The notes: generated by a model not told the origin, from the sequence alone. Counted from the first letter of the stretch, positions 8,449-17,287 are shown. The stretch is 51,960 bases of DNA from Streptomyces acidicola (GCF_009377235.1 NZ_VMNX01000036.1:1-51960); one strand, 5' to 3'. Numbers and translations are program-made.

Positions 8449-9741
8449 TCAGACCGCGATGGGTGTGTAGACGGAGTTCTTCTCGGCACTCTCCTCGACC
8501 GCCGCGAGCACCCGCTGGACCTGGAGCCCGTCGGCGAAGGACGGCTCCGGGCTGCGGCCCTCGGCGATGGCGTGGACGAGGTCCCGGGCCTGGTGGATGA
8601 AGCTGTGCTCGTAACCGAGACCGTGCCCCGGCGGCCACCAGGCGTCCAGGTAGGGGTGGTCGGGCTCGGTGACGAGGATGCGGCGGAAACCGGCGTGCTC
8701 CCCGGGTTCCGTGGCGTCGTGGTAGGCGAGCTCGTTGAGGCGCTCCAAGTCGAAGGCCAGGGAGCCGCGCTCGCCGTTGAGTTCGATGCGCAGGGCGTTC
8801 TTGCGTCCGGTGGCGTACCGGGTGGCCTCGAAGGAGGCAAGGGCGCCGGAGGTGAAGCGGCCGGTGAACAGGGCCGCGTCGTCCACGGTGACCGGCCCGG
8901 TGCCGGCGGACGACACGGCGGCCAGGCCGCTGGTGGCGCCGACGGGCAGCGGCCGTTCCCGTACGAACGTCTCGGTGAGCGCGGACACCCCGGCGAGCCG
9001 CTCCCCCGCCAGGTACTGCGCGAGGTCCACGATGTGCGCGCCCAGGTCGCCGAGCGAGCCGGAGCCGGCCGACTCCTTGCGCAGCCGCCAGGTGAGCGGG
9101 AACTCCGGGTCCACCAGCCAGTCCTGAAGGTACGTCACCCGCACGTGCCGCAGGGTGCCGATCCGGCCCTCGGCCACCATCCGCCGGGCCAGGGCGGTGG
9201 CGGGCACCCGGCGGTAGTTGAAGCCGACCATCGCCAACTGACCGCGCTGGTACGCAGATTCGGCGGCCTCGACCATCGCCTCGGCCTCCGCGACGGTGTT
9301 CGCGAGGGGTTTCTCGCACAGCACGTGCTTGCCCGCGGCGAGTGCGGCCAGGGCTATTTCGGCGTGGCTGTCTCCGGGGGTGCAGATGTCGACGACATCG
9401 ACGTCGTCGCGTTCGATCAGGGCCCGCCAGTCGGTCTCGGCCGCCGCCCAGCCGTGCCGGTCGGCCGCCGAGCGTACGGCGGTCGCGTCCCGGCCGCAGA
9501 TCGCGGCGAGGACCGGACGGCTCGGCAGATCGAAGACGCGGCCCACGGTGCGCCAGCCCTGGGAGTGGGCGGCGCCCATGAAGGCGTAGCCGACCATGCC
9601 GACGCCGAGCGAGGGCTTGGCGACGGTCGCGTCCGCGCCGTCCCCGGCCCCGGTGTCCGCCTCGGCCGTGACCGCCGCCCCGGCCGTGGCCGGCGTCGCG
9701 GCACCTGCCTCGGCTTCGTCGGGCTGTTGCGGCTGTCCCAT
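8449..9741 (-). CDS. Gfo/Idh/MocA family NAD(P)-dependent oxidoreductase
   Basis: About 430 residues. The Rossmann fold begins at [19 protein letters not shown], followed by [38 protein letters not shown] and the family's catalytic-region EKP motif ([19 protein letters not shown]). The C-terminal substrate domain includes [20 protein letters not shown] chose the ATG at 9741 because GAGGAGG lies 8 nt upstream; the in-frame ATG at 9765 and the ORF opening at 9801 lack one. An Ala/Thr-rich leader of about 40 residues precedes the Rossmann fold. It lies 88 bp downstream of the binding-protein gene and is tightly coupled to the TIM-barrel gene. Family members oxidise or reduce sugars and inositols; direction and substrate here are inferred from the operon. 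Confidence 0.88.
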   Translation of the reverse strand: MGQPQQPDEAEAGAATPATAGAAVTAEADTGAGDGADATVAKPSLGVGMVGYAFMGAAHSQGWRTVGRVFDLPSRPVLAAICGRDATAVRSAADRHGWAAAETDWRALIERDDVDVVDICTPGDSHAEIALAALAAGKHVLCEKPLANTVAEAEAMVEAAESAYQRGQLAMVGFNYRRVPATALARRMVAEGRIGTLRHVRVTYLQDWLVDPEFPLTWRLRKESAGSGSLGDLGAHIVDLAQYLAGERLAGVSALTETFVRERPLPVGATSGLAAVSSAGTGPVTVDDAALFTGRFTSGALASFEATRYATGRKNALRIELNGERGSLAFDLERLNELAYHDATEPGEHAGFRRILVTEPDHPYLDAWWPPGHGLGYEHSFIHQARDLVHAIAEGRSPEPSFADGLQVQRVLAAVEESAEKNSVYTPIAV

Positions 9742-9829
9742 ACGGAGGTCCTCCTCGTTCGTCATGGCGCGGTGGGGGGTGTGTCCTGATCCACGGGTCA
9801 CACCGGTCGGACCCGCGGAGCAGGGCGCA

Positions 9830-10867
9830 TCACTTGAAGCCGGTGGACATGTACTGGTCGACGTTGTCCTTGTCGACGACCGCCGAGTAGAGCGTCATCG
9901 AGGCCGGGATCTCGAACTCGGCGAGACCGCCCACGCCCTTGCCCTGGCCGAGTGCGCGGGCCAGGTCGATCGCGGACGCGGCCATGGTCGGCGGGTAGAG
10001 CACGGTCGCCTTGAGGACGCCGTCGTCCTGCTTGATGGCCTGGAAGGCGGACAGGGCGCCCGCGCCGCCGACCATCAGGAAGTCGTCGCGGCCGGCCTGC
10101 TCGATGGCCCGCAGCGCGCCCACGCCCTGGTCGTCGTCGTGGTTCCACAGTGCGTCGAACTTCGACTGCGCCTGGAGGAGCTGGGCCATCTTGGCCTGCC
10201 CGGACTCCACGGTGAAGTCGGCGGCCTGCCGGGCCACCTTCTTGATGTTCGGGTAGTTCTTCAGCGCGTCGTCGAAACCCTGGGTGCGCTGCCGGGTCAG
10301 CTCCAGACTGTCGACCCCGGCGAGTTCGATGACACGGGCGTTCGGCTTGTCCTTGAGCTTCTCGCCGATGTAGTGGCCGGCGTTGAGGCCCATGCCGTAG
10401 TTGTCGCCGCCGATCCAGCAGCGGTACGCCTGCGGGGTGTTGAAGATCCGGTCCAGGTTCACCACGGGGATGCCGGCGCGCATCGCCTTCAGCCCGACCT
10501 GGGTGAGGGCCTTGCCGTCCGCCGGCAGGATCACCAGGACGTCGACCTTCTTGTTGATGAGGGTCTCGATCTGGCCGATCTGCTGGGCGGTGTCGTTGGA
10601 GCCCTCGGTGATCTCCAGCGTGACGTCCTCGTACTTCTCCGCGCGGCTCTTGGCGTTCTCGTTGATGGCGTTGAGCCAGCCGTGGTCGGCCTGCGGCCCG
10701 GCGAAACCGATCGTGACCTCCTTGCCGGGCTTGTCGTCGGCGGCCGGCTGGTCCTTCGCCGCGGGCTCGTCGCTCGACTCGTTGCTGGTGCATGCGGTGA
10801 GGAGGGCGCCGGCCGAGACGGCGGCGGTCCCGAAGAGCAGTCCTCTGCGGCTCGTGCGGTGTGCCAT
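9830..10867 (-). CDS. Sugar ABC transporter substrate-binding lipoprotein (ribose-type)
   Basis: 345 residues. The N-terminus combines a twin-arginine motif (SRRGLLFG) with the lipobox LTAC (Cys26), so this is probably a Tat-exported lipoprotein. The mature part is a periplasmic-binding-protein-like type I domain of the RbsB group: VTIGFAGPQADHGWLNAINE, KVDVLVILPADGKALT, AGIPVVNLDRIF, WIGGDNYGMGLNAGHYI, FDALWNHDDDQGVGALRAIE. The start at 10867 lies 20 bp downstream of the permease stop. It captures the sugar for the permease and ATPase just upstream. The ligand cannot be named; the flanking oxidoreductase and isomerase suggest a keto-sugar, inositol or unusual monosaccharide. Confidence 0.9.
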   Translation of the reverse strand: MAHRTSRRGLLFGTAAVSAGALLTACTSNESSDEPAAKDQPAADDKPGKEVTIGFAGPQADHGWLNAINENAKSRAEKYEDVTLEITEGSNDTAQQIGQIETLINKKVDVLVILPADGKALTQVGLKAMRAGIPVVNLDRIFNTPQAYRCWIGGDNYGMGLNAGHYIGEKLKDKPNARVIELAGVDSLELTRQRTQGFDDALKNYPNIKKVARQAADFTVESGQAKMAQLLQAQSKFDALWNHDDDQGVGALRAIEQAGRDDFLMVGGAGALSAFQAIKQDDGVLKATVLYPPTMAASAIDLARALGQGKGVGGLAEFEIPASMTLYSAVVDKDNVDQYMSTGFK

Positions 10868-10887
10868 GGTGTGGGGGCCCTTCCGTG

Positions 10888-11910
10888 TCAGGTCGTTGTG
10901 CTTGGCGTACGTCGCTGGACCAGGACCGCGGCGACGATGATCGCGCCCTTGGCGATCTGCTGGACGTCGCTCTGGAGGTTGTTCAGCGCGAAGATGTTGG
11001 TGATCGTGGTGAAGATCAGGATGCCGAGCACGGAGCCCGTGATGGTGCCCCGGCCGCCACTGAGCAGCGTGCCGCCGATGATCACGGCCGCGATGGCGTC
11101 GAGCTCGTACAGGTTGCCGTTGGTGTTCTGGCCCGAGCCGGACAGCACGATCAGCAGGAACGCTGCGATGCCGCAGCACAGCCCGGACAGCAGGTACATG
11201 TACAGCCGCTGCCGCCGGACGTCGATACCGGCGAGGCGAGCCGCCTCCGCGTTGCCGCCGACGGCAACCGTGCGCCGGCCGAACGTCGTGCGGTTCAGCA
11301 CCAGCCAGCCGACGATCGTCACGGCCGCGAAGACGAGGACGAGCGGCGGTATGCCCAGCACGTACGCGTCGCGCTCGCCGAGGCTCAGAATGCCGTCGAC
11401 CGTGACGATCTGAGTCCTGCCCTCGGTGATCAGGAGCGCGAGTCCGCGGGCCGAGGCGAGCATGGCGAGCGTGGCGATGAACGGAACCACCCCGCCGTAC
11501 GCGATGAGCACTCCGTTCACCAGCCCGCACCCGACACCGACGAGTACCGCGGTGAAGAGGATGCCGGCGAAGCCGTACTCCTGTGTGGCCACCGTCGTCG
11601 CCCATACGGAGGCGAGGGCGACGATCGCGCCGACGGAGAGGTCGATGCCGCCGGAGGTGATGACGAAGGTCATGCCGACGGTGACGACACCGACCACCGA
11701 GGCCTGAGTGAGGACGAGCTGGAGGTTGCGGGTGTCGAGGAACTCGTCGGGCCTGGTGATGCCGCCGATGACGATCAGCGCGGCGAGGACACCGAGGAGT
11801 GAGAGAGTGCGGACGTCGGCGCGGAAGAGGAGAGCGCGCCAGGCGGGCGGTTCACTGACTGGTGTCATTTTGCCGGTTCCGCTCCGGGGCGGGGACACGG
11901 GCTGTGTCAT
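10888..11910 (-). CDS. Sugar ABC transporter permease (RbsC-type)
   Basis: 340 residues with 8-10 hydrophobic segments and conserved RbsC-family blocks: FLDTRNLQLVLTQASVVGVV, TFVITSGGIDLSVGAIVALA, PFIATLAMLASARGLALLI, FGRRTVAVGGNAEAARLAGI, ELDAIAAVIIGGTLLSGGRG. The start at 11910 overlaps the ATPase stop as ATGA. The single permease gene presumably forms a homodimer, as in ribose-type importers. A second ATG at residue 15 is possible. Confidence 0.92.
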   Translation of the reverse strand: MTQPVSPPRSGTGKMTPVSEPPAWRALLFRADVRTLSLLGVLAALIVIGGITRPDEFLDTRNLQLVLTQASVVGVVTVGMTFVITSGGIDLSVGAIVALASVWATTVATQEYGFAGILFTAVLVGVGCGLVNGVLIAYGGVVPFIATLAMLASARGLALLITEGRTQIVTVDGILSLGERDAYVLGIPPLVLVFAAVTIVGWLVLNRTTFGRRTVAVGGNAEAARLAGIDVRRQRLYMYLLSGLCCGIAAFLLIVLSGSGQNTNGNLYELDAIAAVIIGGTLLSGGRGTITGSVLGILIFTTITNIFALNNLQSDVQQIAKGAIIVAAVLVQRRTPSTTT

Positions 11911-13469
11911 GACGCCGGGCTCCCTTCACCGGCCACAGGGCTTCCATCACTGGCCACCGGGCTTCCTTCCATGACGAGGTCGAGTACGCGGTGTTCGTCG
12001 AGTTCACGGGCGGGCGCGGTGTGGACGACGCGGCCCTCGCGGAGCACCAGGACGCGGTCGGCGAGGCCGAGCACCTCGGGGACCTCGCTGGAGACCAGCA
12101 GCACGGCCAGGCCGTCGTCGGCGAGGCGGCGGATCACCGCGTACAGCTCGGCGCGGGCGCCGACGTCGACGCCTCGGGTGGGTTCGTCGAGCAGCAGGAC
12201 GCGGCAGCCGCGCAGCAGCCAGCGGGCCAGGACGGCCTTCTGCTGGTTGCCGCCGGACAGCGTGCGCACCGGCGCGGACGGGTTGTCGGGCCGCAGCGAC
12301 AGCTCCCGGGTCGCGGCCCGCGCCGCTGCGAGCTCGGCCCCCCGGTCGATCCAGCCGCCGCGTGCGAAGCGGGACATGGACGACACAGAAACGTTTCGGG
12401 TGACGGACTCCAGCATCAGCAGCGCCTGTGCCTTGCGCTCCTCGGGGGCGAGTCCGAGTCCCGCGCCGACGGCGGCCCGTACGCTGCCGAGGCGCAACGG
12501 CCGCCCGTCGACGACGACCTGACCTGCGGTGGGCTTGCGGGCGCCGTAGATCGTCTCCAGGATCTCCGACCGCCCGGAGCCGACGAGGCCGGCCAGACCC
12601 ACGATCTCGCCGGGGCGGACCTCCAGGTCGAAGGGCTCGAACTCGCCGTCGCGGGCCAGCCCTCGCACCTGGAGGACCGGCGTGCCGTCCGCGGGCGGCG
12701 CGGGCGGCCGGTCCGGGAAGACGTACTCGACGTTCCGTCCCGTCATCAGCGCCACGACCTCGCGCGTCGGCGTGCTCTCCGCGGGCAGCCCACCCGCCAC
12801 GGCGCGCCCGTCCTTCAGTACGGTCACGCGGTCGCCGATGCGGCGGATCTCCTCCAGGCGGTGCGAGATGTACACGACCGCCACCCCGTCGGCGGTCAGG
12901 TCGCCCACGATCCGGAACAGGTTGTCGACCTCGTCCGGGTCGAGCGCGGCGGACGGCTCGTCCATGACGATGAGCCGTACCTCGTGGGAGAGCGCCCTGG
13001 CCATCGAGACGATCTGCTGGTGGGCGGCGGACAGGTCACCGACGAGCCGGGCGGGATCGATCTCGGGATGACCGAGTCGCCCCAGCAGAGCGGCTGTCGA
13101 CTCCTTGGCCGCCTTCCCCCGGACGACGAAGCCGGCGGCCGTGGGTTCGTGGCCGAGGTGGACGTTCTCGGCCACCGACAGGCCCTCCACCAGGTCGAGT
13201 TCCTGGTAGATGGTGGCGATGCCGAGGCGCATGGCGGCGATCGGGGACTTGAGGGTGACGGGTTCGCCGCGCCAGGTGATCGTGCCGTCGTCGGGCTGGT
13301 GGGCGCCCGCGAGGACCTTGATGAGGGTGGACTTCCCGGCGCCGTTCTGGCCGAGCAGGCAGTGCACTTCGCCGGCCTGGACGTCGAGGTCGACGCCGTC
13401 CAGAGCCCGGACTCCGGGGAACGACTTGGTGATGCCGGACATGGTGAGCAGCGGTGGTTCTGGTGCCAT
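11907..13469 (-). CDS. Sugar ABC transporter ATP-binding protein with two ABC domains (RbsA/MglA-type)
   Basis: 520 residues holding two ABC domains. Domain 1 has Walker A GQNGAGKST (about 40-48), an LSAAHQQ signature and Walker B LIVMDEPSAAL. Domain 2 has a degenerate Walker A (GLAGLVGSGRSEI), a canonical LSGGNQQKAVLARWL signature and Walker B VLLLDEPTRGVDVG. A degenerate second P-loop is normal for this family. The ribosome-binding site is AAGGGGAA, upstream of the ATG at 13469. The gene opens the transporter operon, 165 bp beyond the ROK regulator gene. A short Ser/Pro-rich C-terminal tail (SPVASDGSPVAGEGSPAS) is itself a small tandem repeat. Confidence 0.93.
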   Translation of the reverse strand: MAPEPPLLTMSGITKSFPGVRALDGVDLDVQAGEVHCLLGQNGAGKSTLIKVLAGAHQPDDGTITWRGEPVTLKSPIAAMRLGIATIYQELDLVEGLSVAENVHLGHEPTAAGFVVRGKAAKESTAALLGRLGHPEIDPARLVGDLSAAHQQIVSMARALSHEVRLIVMDEPSAALDPDEVDNLFRIVGDLTADGVAVVYISHRLEEIRRIGDRVTVLKDGRAVAGGLPAESTPTREVVALMTGRNVEYVFPDRPPAPPADGTPVLQVRGLARDGEFEPFDLEVRPGEIVGLAGLVGSGRSEILETIYGARKPTAGQVVVDGRPLRLGSVRAAVGAGLGLAPEERKAQALLMLESVTRNVSVSSMSRFARGGWIDRGAELAAARAATRELSLRPDNPSAPVRTLSGGNQQKAVLARWLLRGCRVLLLDEPTRGVDVGARAELYAVIRRLADDGLAVLLVSSEVPEVLGLADRVLVLREGRVVHTAPARELDEHRVLDLVMEGSPVASDGSPVAGEGSPAS

Positions 13470-13534
13470 GACGGTTCCCCTTGGCGGGCGTGCGGGCCGG
13501 TTTCAGGGCGATGCACCTGCTGGGGCAGGCATGT

Positions 13535-13610
13535 TCAGGACAGGGCTGAGCAGGGCAGGGCGGAGCAAGGCAGAACAGGGCTGAGTGGGGCTGAGCAGGG
13601 CGCTGAACTG
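13535..13610. repeat. Degenerate 10-bp tandem repeat between the ROK and ABC-ATPase genes
   Basis: Variants of cagggctgag and cagggcaggg follow one another across the 165-bp gap between the ROK stop (13635) and the ATPase start (13469). No clear hairpin terminator is seen there, so transcription may continue from the ROK gene into the transporter genes. Confidence 0.7.
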
Positions 13611-13634
13611 GTGACCGGTACTGCTGGAGTGGGC

Positions 13635-14825
13635 TTACGCGGGCGAGAACAGGTGGTCGCTGATCAGCCGGGCCGCGCCGATGACTCCGGCGGCTGGTCC
13701 CAGCTCCCCGAGAACAATGGGCAGGTTGCCGGTCGCGAGAGGCAGCGACTGGCGGTAGACCTGGGTGCGGATGGCGGCGAGCAGCGTGTGGCCGAGGCCG
13801 GTGACGCCGCCGCCGATCACCACCAGGCCCGGATTGAAGAAGCTGACGAGTCCGGCGATGACCTGGCCGGTGCGGTTTCCGCCCTCGCGGATCAGGTCGA
13901 GTGCGGTGGCGTCGCCGGCGGCGGCCGCGGCGGCGACGTCGGCGGCACTGAGGGAGCCGTTGGTTTCCAGTCGGTTCGCGAGTTCGGCCGAGAGCCCCTG
14001 TTGGGCGGCCTCGGTGGCGTCACGGGCGAGCGCGGCGCCGCTGAAGTAGGCCTCCAGGCAGCCCCGGTTGCCGCAGGCGCACGGCCGGCCGTCCGGTACC
14101 GCCACGATGTGCCCGATGTCGCCCGCGCTGCCCGTCGTACCGCGGTACACCTCACCGCCGACGACGATGCCGCAGCCGATACCGGTGCCTATCTTGACGC
14201 AGAGGAAGTCGCCCGCGGAGCGCGCCACGCCCGCGTGCTGCTCCCCCGTCGCCATCAGGTTCACGTCGTTGTCGACCATGACCGGGCAGCCGAGCTCCTG
14301 GCTGAGCGCCTCCCGCACCGGGAAGCCGTCCCAGCCCGGCATGATCGGCGGCGCTACCGGAATGCCCTCGGGGAAACGGACCGGCCCGGGGACGCCGATA
14401 CCGGCGCCGTCGAAGCCCTCCGCGAGCCCTGACGCCTTCAGCTTGGCAGCCATGGCCAGGACTTGCTCGAAGACGGCGACGGGGCCTTCCCGTACGTCCA
14501 TCGGCTGGTTGATGTGCCCGAGGACCTCCAGCTCCGCGTTGGTGACGGCGACGTCGACGGAGGTCGCGCCGATGTCGACGCCCAGGAAGCGGAGGTTCGG
14601 GGCGAGCCGGATGTTGTGCGAGCGACGGCCGCCGCGCGAGGCGGCGAGTCCGTCGGCCACGATCAGGCCCGTCTCCAGCAGCCGCTCCACCTCGACGGCC
14701 AGCTTCGACCGCGAGAGGTCGACCTGATCACCGAGCTGAGCTCTGGAGTTGGGGCCACCGTCCCGCAACAGACGCAGCAGCCGGGCCTGGTGGGTGTTCG
14801 CGGGTCGAGCCGTCATGCGTCTCAC
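13635..14825 (-). CDS. ROK family transcriptional regulator (NagC/XylR-type)
   Basis: 396 residues. An N-terminal winged helix (ARLLRLLRDGGPNSRAQLGD, VDLSRSKLAVEVERLLETGL) is followed by a sugar-kinase-like ROK domain: nucleotide loop FLGVDIGATSVDVAVT, GAGIGVPGPV, VDNDVNLMATGE, CVKIGTGIGCGIVV and the zinc-binding CACGNRGCLE with the upstream GHI histidine. Presence of the HTH marks it as a regulator rather than a sugar kinase. The start is a GTG at 14825 preceded by GGGGAGG; an in-frame ATG three codons later (14816) is also plausible. It lies upstream of the ABC transporter in the same orientation and probably represses it until its sugar or sugar phosphate binds. Confidence 0.9.
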   Translation of the reverse strand: MRRMTARPANTHQARLLRLLRDGGPNSRAQLGDQVDLSRSKLAVEVERLLETGLIVADGLAASRGGRRSHNIRLAPNLRFLGVDIGATSVDVAVTNAELEVLGHINQPMDVREGPVAVFEQVLAMAAKLKASGLAEGFDGAGIGVPGPVRFPEGIPVAPPIMPGWDGFPVREALSQELGCPVMVDNDVNLMATGEQHAGVARSAGDFLCVKIGTGIGCGIVVGGEVYRGTTGSAGDIGHIVAVPDGRPCACGNRGCLEAYFSGAALARDATEAAQQGLSAELANRLETNGSLSAADVAAAAAAGDATALDLIREGGNRTGQVIAGLVSFFNPGLVVIGGGVTGLGHTLLAAIRTQVYRQSLPLATGNLPIVLGELGPAAGVIGAARLISDHLFSPA

Positions 14826-15289
14826 GAGCCCCTCCCCGCCTCAACCGGCCTGTGTCCGTCGGGTTCCAGCCACATGTGTGGCCTGCTTTCGAGGGGAACG
14901 TAGCAGTGGCTGCCGCGAGTGGGAAGAACTTGCGCACGAATTGCTAACTACTTTCTCCACTCACAGGACAAAGACGGGTCGGATGCCCAGCAGAGACGAC
15001 GTTTGTCCCCCTCGGGGCCCACTCCGGAAGGTGGCCGGCTGCGGGTTCGTTGTGGCTGGGCACGCCCACGCTGCAGAGCCGCACATGTCACAGCCCCGCG
15101 CCCCTTGAAAGCCACGGCACACCCGGTGACGTGATGCACTGGCAGCAGCGCCTACGAGCGCACGCAACCCGCCCATCCGCGGGCGTGCGACATGCGAGAC
15201 CCAACGGCCGCGGGCACTCCGCACTCGGGCCCTACGACCGCGGGCGTGCACTCGGGCCCTACGACCGCGGGCGTGAGATACCCGAGGCC
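14826..15289. other. 464-bp gap between the ROK and gntR genes
   Basis: No convincing gene: short frames on both strands lack recognisable domains. The right third is filled by the tandem repeat at 15177-15310. The left part is relatively AT-rich for the window around 14925-14965 and probably holds the minus-strand ROK promoter; a TACGTT that could be its -10 lies near 14900, but I see no good -35 partner. Confidence 0.5.
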
Positions 15290-15310
15290 CTACGACCGCG
15301 GACGTGCGTG
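15177..15310 (-). repeat. 27-31-bp tandem repeat that includes the gntR stop codon
   Basis: Units, each starting ccgcggg or a variant, lie at 15177-15207, 15208-15237, 15238-15264, 15265-15295 and 15296-15310. The unit at 15265-15295 contains the TAG stop of gntR (15290-15292) within ccctacga; the units at 15208-15237 and 15238-15264 carry exact copies of that ccctacga outside the gene. The array therefore begins inside the last codons of gntR and extends about 115 bp beyond them. Confidence 0.88.
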
Positions 15311-15967
15311 GTACGTCCTGCGCGTGTGCTCCGTGTGGGCGCGCATGACCTCGGTGGCGCGCTGCTCGTCACGGGCCGCGATCGCGGCGATCAGGTCTCG
15401 GTGCTCGATCCAGGACTGCTGTCCGCGCTGCCGGGCGACCGGCGTGTAGTACCAGCGGACGCGGCGGTCGACCTGGGCGGCGAGTTCGGCGAGGACCGTG
15501 TTGCCCGCGAGTTCCATGACCTTCGCGTGGAAGCGGGCGTTCATCGCGACCGCGCCGTCCACGTCGTCGGCCTCGACCGCGCTCTCGCCCTCGGCGCACA
15601 GCTCCTCCAGCGCCGTGACGCCCGCCGTGCCCGCGTTGGCGGCGGCGAGCCGGGCCGCCTCGGCCTCCAACAGCGTGCGCACCGTGAGGAGTTGGTCCGC
15701 CTCCTCCTCGGTGGGCTCGTGCACGAACGCGCCCTGGGCGGGCCGCAGGTCGACCCAGCCCTCGGTGTTCAGCCGCTGCAGGGCCTCGCGCACCGGCTGC
15801 CGGGAGACTCCGAGATGGCCGGCGAGCTCGCTCTCGACCAGGTGCTGGCCGGGCTGGAGGGCACGCGTCGTGATGAGTTCGAGCAGCGCCTCGTACACGC
15901 GGTCGCGCAGCGGACCGGGGCGTTCGAGCTTGGGCACCGCCCCCTGCGGCAGTCCTGTCGACAACAT
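15290..15967 (-). CDS. GntR family regulator, FadR/FCD subfamily
   Basis: 225 residues. The winged helix (about 17-80) reads LRDRVYEALLELITTRALQPG, LVESELAGHLGVSRQPVREALQRL, GWVDLRPAQGAFV. The all-helical FCD ligand domain (about 88-215) shows the usual metal histidines in NARFHAKVMELAGN, EHRDLIAAI and MRAHTEHT. The start at 15967 has GGAGGGGG 5 nt upstream. The last codons and stop are part of a tandem repeat. It sits between the FabH-like/OFA genes and the ROK locus, all on one strand; FCD regulators usually bind organic acids, which would fit control of the nearby OFA-family carrier, though this is inference. Confidence 0.9.
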   Translation of the reverse strand: MLSTGLPQGAVPKLERPGPLRDRVYEALLELITTRALQPGQHLVESELAGHLGVSRQPVREALQRLNTEGWVDLRPAQGAFVHEPTEEEADQLLTVRTLLEAEAARLAAANAGTAGVTALEELCAEGESAVEADDVDGAVAMNARFHAKVMELAGNTVLAELAAQVDRRVRWYYTPVARQRGQQSWIEHRDLIAAIAARDEQRATEVMRAHTEHTRRTYHARPRS

Positions 15968-16018
15968 CGCGTCCCCCTCCAGGGCAACGGCGGCGCGGCA
16001 GCAGCCGGAAAGCCAGTA

Positions 16019-16049
16019 TGGATTGTCTTTCGTCTACAGTCTACGGTGC
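16019..16049 (-). promoter_or_regulatory. Putative GntR (FCD-type) operator upstream of gntR
   Basis: This AT-rich patch contains ttgtctttcgtctacag (about 16024-16040), an imperfect inverted repeat with TTGT/ACAG ends, and a direct GTCTAC-A-GTCTAC repeat. FCD regulators often bind TTGTnnACAA-like sites. Its position 55-80 bp before the gntR start suits autoregulation. Confidence 0.4.
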
Positions 16050-16140
16050 ACAGGAGCCAGGCCTGGGGGGAGTTGGCCTCGTCACATCGGCATCACCGAG
16101 AGATCATTCGGCGCCGTCGAAGGGGCACGGGCCCGCGCTG

Positions 16141-16230
16141 GAAGTGGGACTCTCACTGAAAGTGGGGCCCGGACCGGCAATGGGGCCCGCACGGAAGTGT
16201 GGGGCCCTCACGACCAGTGGAGTCCTCACG
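16141..16230 (-). repeat. 17-19-bp tandem repeat that includes the fabH-like stop codon
   Basis: Degenerate units lie at 16141-16157, 16158-16176, 16177-16193, 16194-16212 and 16213-16230. The last contains the TGA stop (16226-16228) in ctcacg, and the same ctcacg closes the unit at 16194-16212. As with gntR and lacI, the array starts in the terminal codons and runs outward. Confidence 0.8.
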
Positions 16231-17167
16231 GGCAGCGGACGACCTGCCCCGCGTACGACAGGTTCCCGCCGAAGCCGAACAGCAGCACCGGGTCCCCGGT
16301 GGAGATCTCGCCGCGCTCGACCAGCTTGGACAGGGCCAGCGGGATGCTCGCCGCCGAGGTGTTCCCGGACTCGACGACGTCCCGTGCCACCACGGCGTTC
16401 ACCGCGCCGATCTTCTCCGCGAGCGGTTCGATGATCCGCAGGTTGGCCTGGTGCAGCACGACCGCGGCGAGTTCCTCGGGAGTGAGCCCCGCACGCTCGC
16501 ACGCCTTCCGGGCGATGGGCGGCAGCTGGGTGGTCGCCCAGCGGTACACGCTCTGCCCCTCCTGCGCGAACTTGGGGGGCGTTCCCTCGATGCGCACCGC
16601 GTGCCCCATCTCCGGCACCGAGCCCCAGAGCACCGGTCCGATGCCGGGCTCGCCGTCGGCGCCCTCGACGACGGCCGCGCCCGCTCCGTCGCCCACGAGC
16701 ACGCAGGTCGTGCGGTCGGTCCAGTCCGTGACCTCGGACATCTTGTCGGCGCCGATGACCAGGGCACGGCTCGCCGAGCCTGCGCGGACGGCGTGGTCGG
16801 CGGTGGCGAGCGCATGGGTGAAGCCCGCACAGACGACGTTGACGTCCAGGGCGGCCGGGGAGGGGATGCCCAGGCGGGCGGCGACCCGGGCGGCGGTGTT
16901 CGGGGAGCGGTCGACGGCCGTGGAGGTGGCGACCACAACGAGGTCGACGGCGCCGGGGGCGAGGCCCGCGGCGGCGAGCGCCTTGGCGCCGGCCTGCGAG
17001 GCCAGCTCGTCCACGGGCTCTTCGGGCCCGGCGATGTGGCGCGTACGGATGCCCACCCGGGACTTGATCCACTCGTCACTGGTGTCGACCATGCCCGCCA
17101 GGTCCTCGTTGGTGAGCACCTTGGCGGGCTGGTAGTGGCCGACGGCGGCGATGCGAGTGCCGTTCAT
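16226..17167 (-). CDS. fabH: Beta-ketoacyl-ACP synthase III (FabH-like)
   Basis: 313 residues, full length for the family. The catalytic triad is visible: Cys113 in VNVVCAGFTHAL, His in VVLHQANLRI and Asn in ESGNTSAASIPLAL; the C-terminal GFGGNLSYAG is also typical. The enzyme condenses a starter acyl-CoA with malonyl-ACP. The ATG at 17167 has GAGGGGG at good distance; a frame opening 17 codons upstream lacks support. No acyl carrier protein, FabD or FabF gene lies nearby, so this is probably an extra paralogue rather than the housekeeping fabH of a fab cluster. It sits between a GntR regulator and an OFA-family carrier, with a terminator separating it from the latter. Its starter specificity cannot be told. 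Confidence 0.9.
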   Translation of the reverse strand: MNGTRIAAVGHYQPAKVLTNEDLAGMVDTSDEWIKSRVGIRTRHIAGPEEPVDELASQAGAKALAAAGLAPGAVDLVVVATSTAVDRSPNTAARVAARLGIPSPAALDVNVVCAGFTHALATADHAVRAGSASRALVIGADKMSEVTDWTDRTTCVLVGDGAGAAVVEGADGEPGIGPVLWGSVPEMGHAVRIEGTPPKFAQEGQSVYRWATTQLPPIARKACERAGLTPEELAAVVLHQANLRIIEPLAEKIGAVNAVVARDVVESGNTSAASIPLALSKLVERGEISTGDPVLLFGFGGNLSYAGQVVRCP

Positions 17168-17287
17168 GGGTGGATCCCCCTCGTAGCCTCGGGTAGCGGG
17201 ATTCACCAGTCTGATCACTGACTCACGGGTAAGTGTGCACGTACAGACACAGGAAAGGGGCGGCAGGGTTGTGGGCTTCTGTCATTC

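Noticed and set aside
12388..12397. GAAACGTTTC palindrome resembling a LacI-type operator
   Set aside because: It lies deep inside the ABC ATPase coding sequence with no promoter nearby; a 10-bp palindrome is expected by chance.
11991..14432. Long plus-strand open frame (813 codons) across the ABC ATPase and ROK genes
   Set aside because: It spans two well-supported minus-strand genes and the repeat between them, and has no domain.
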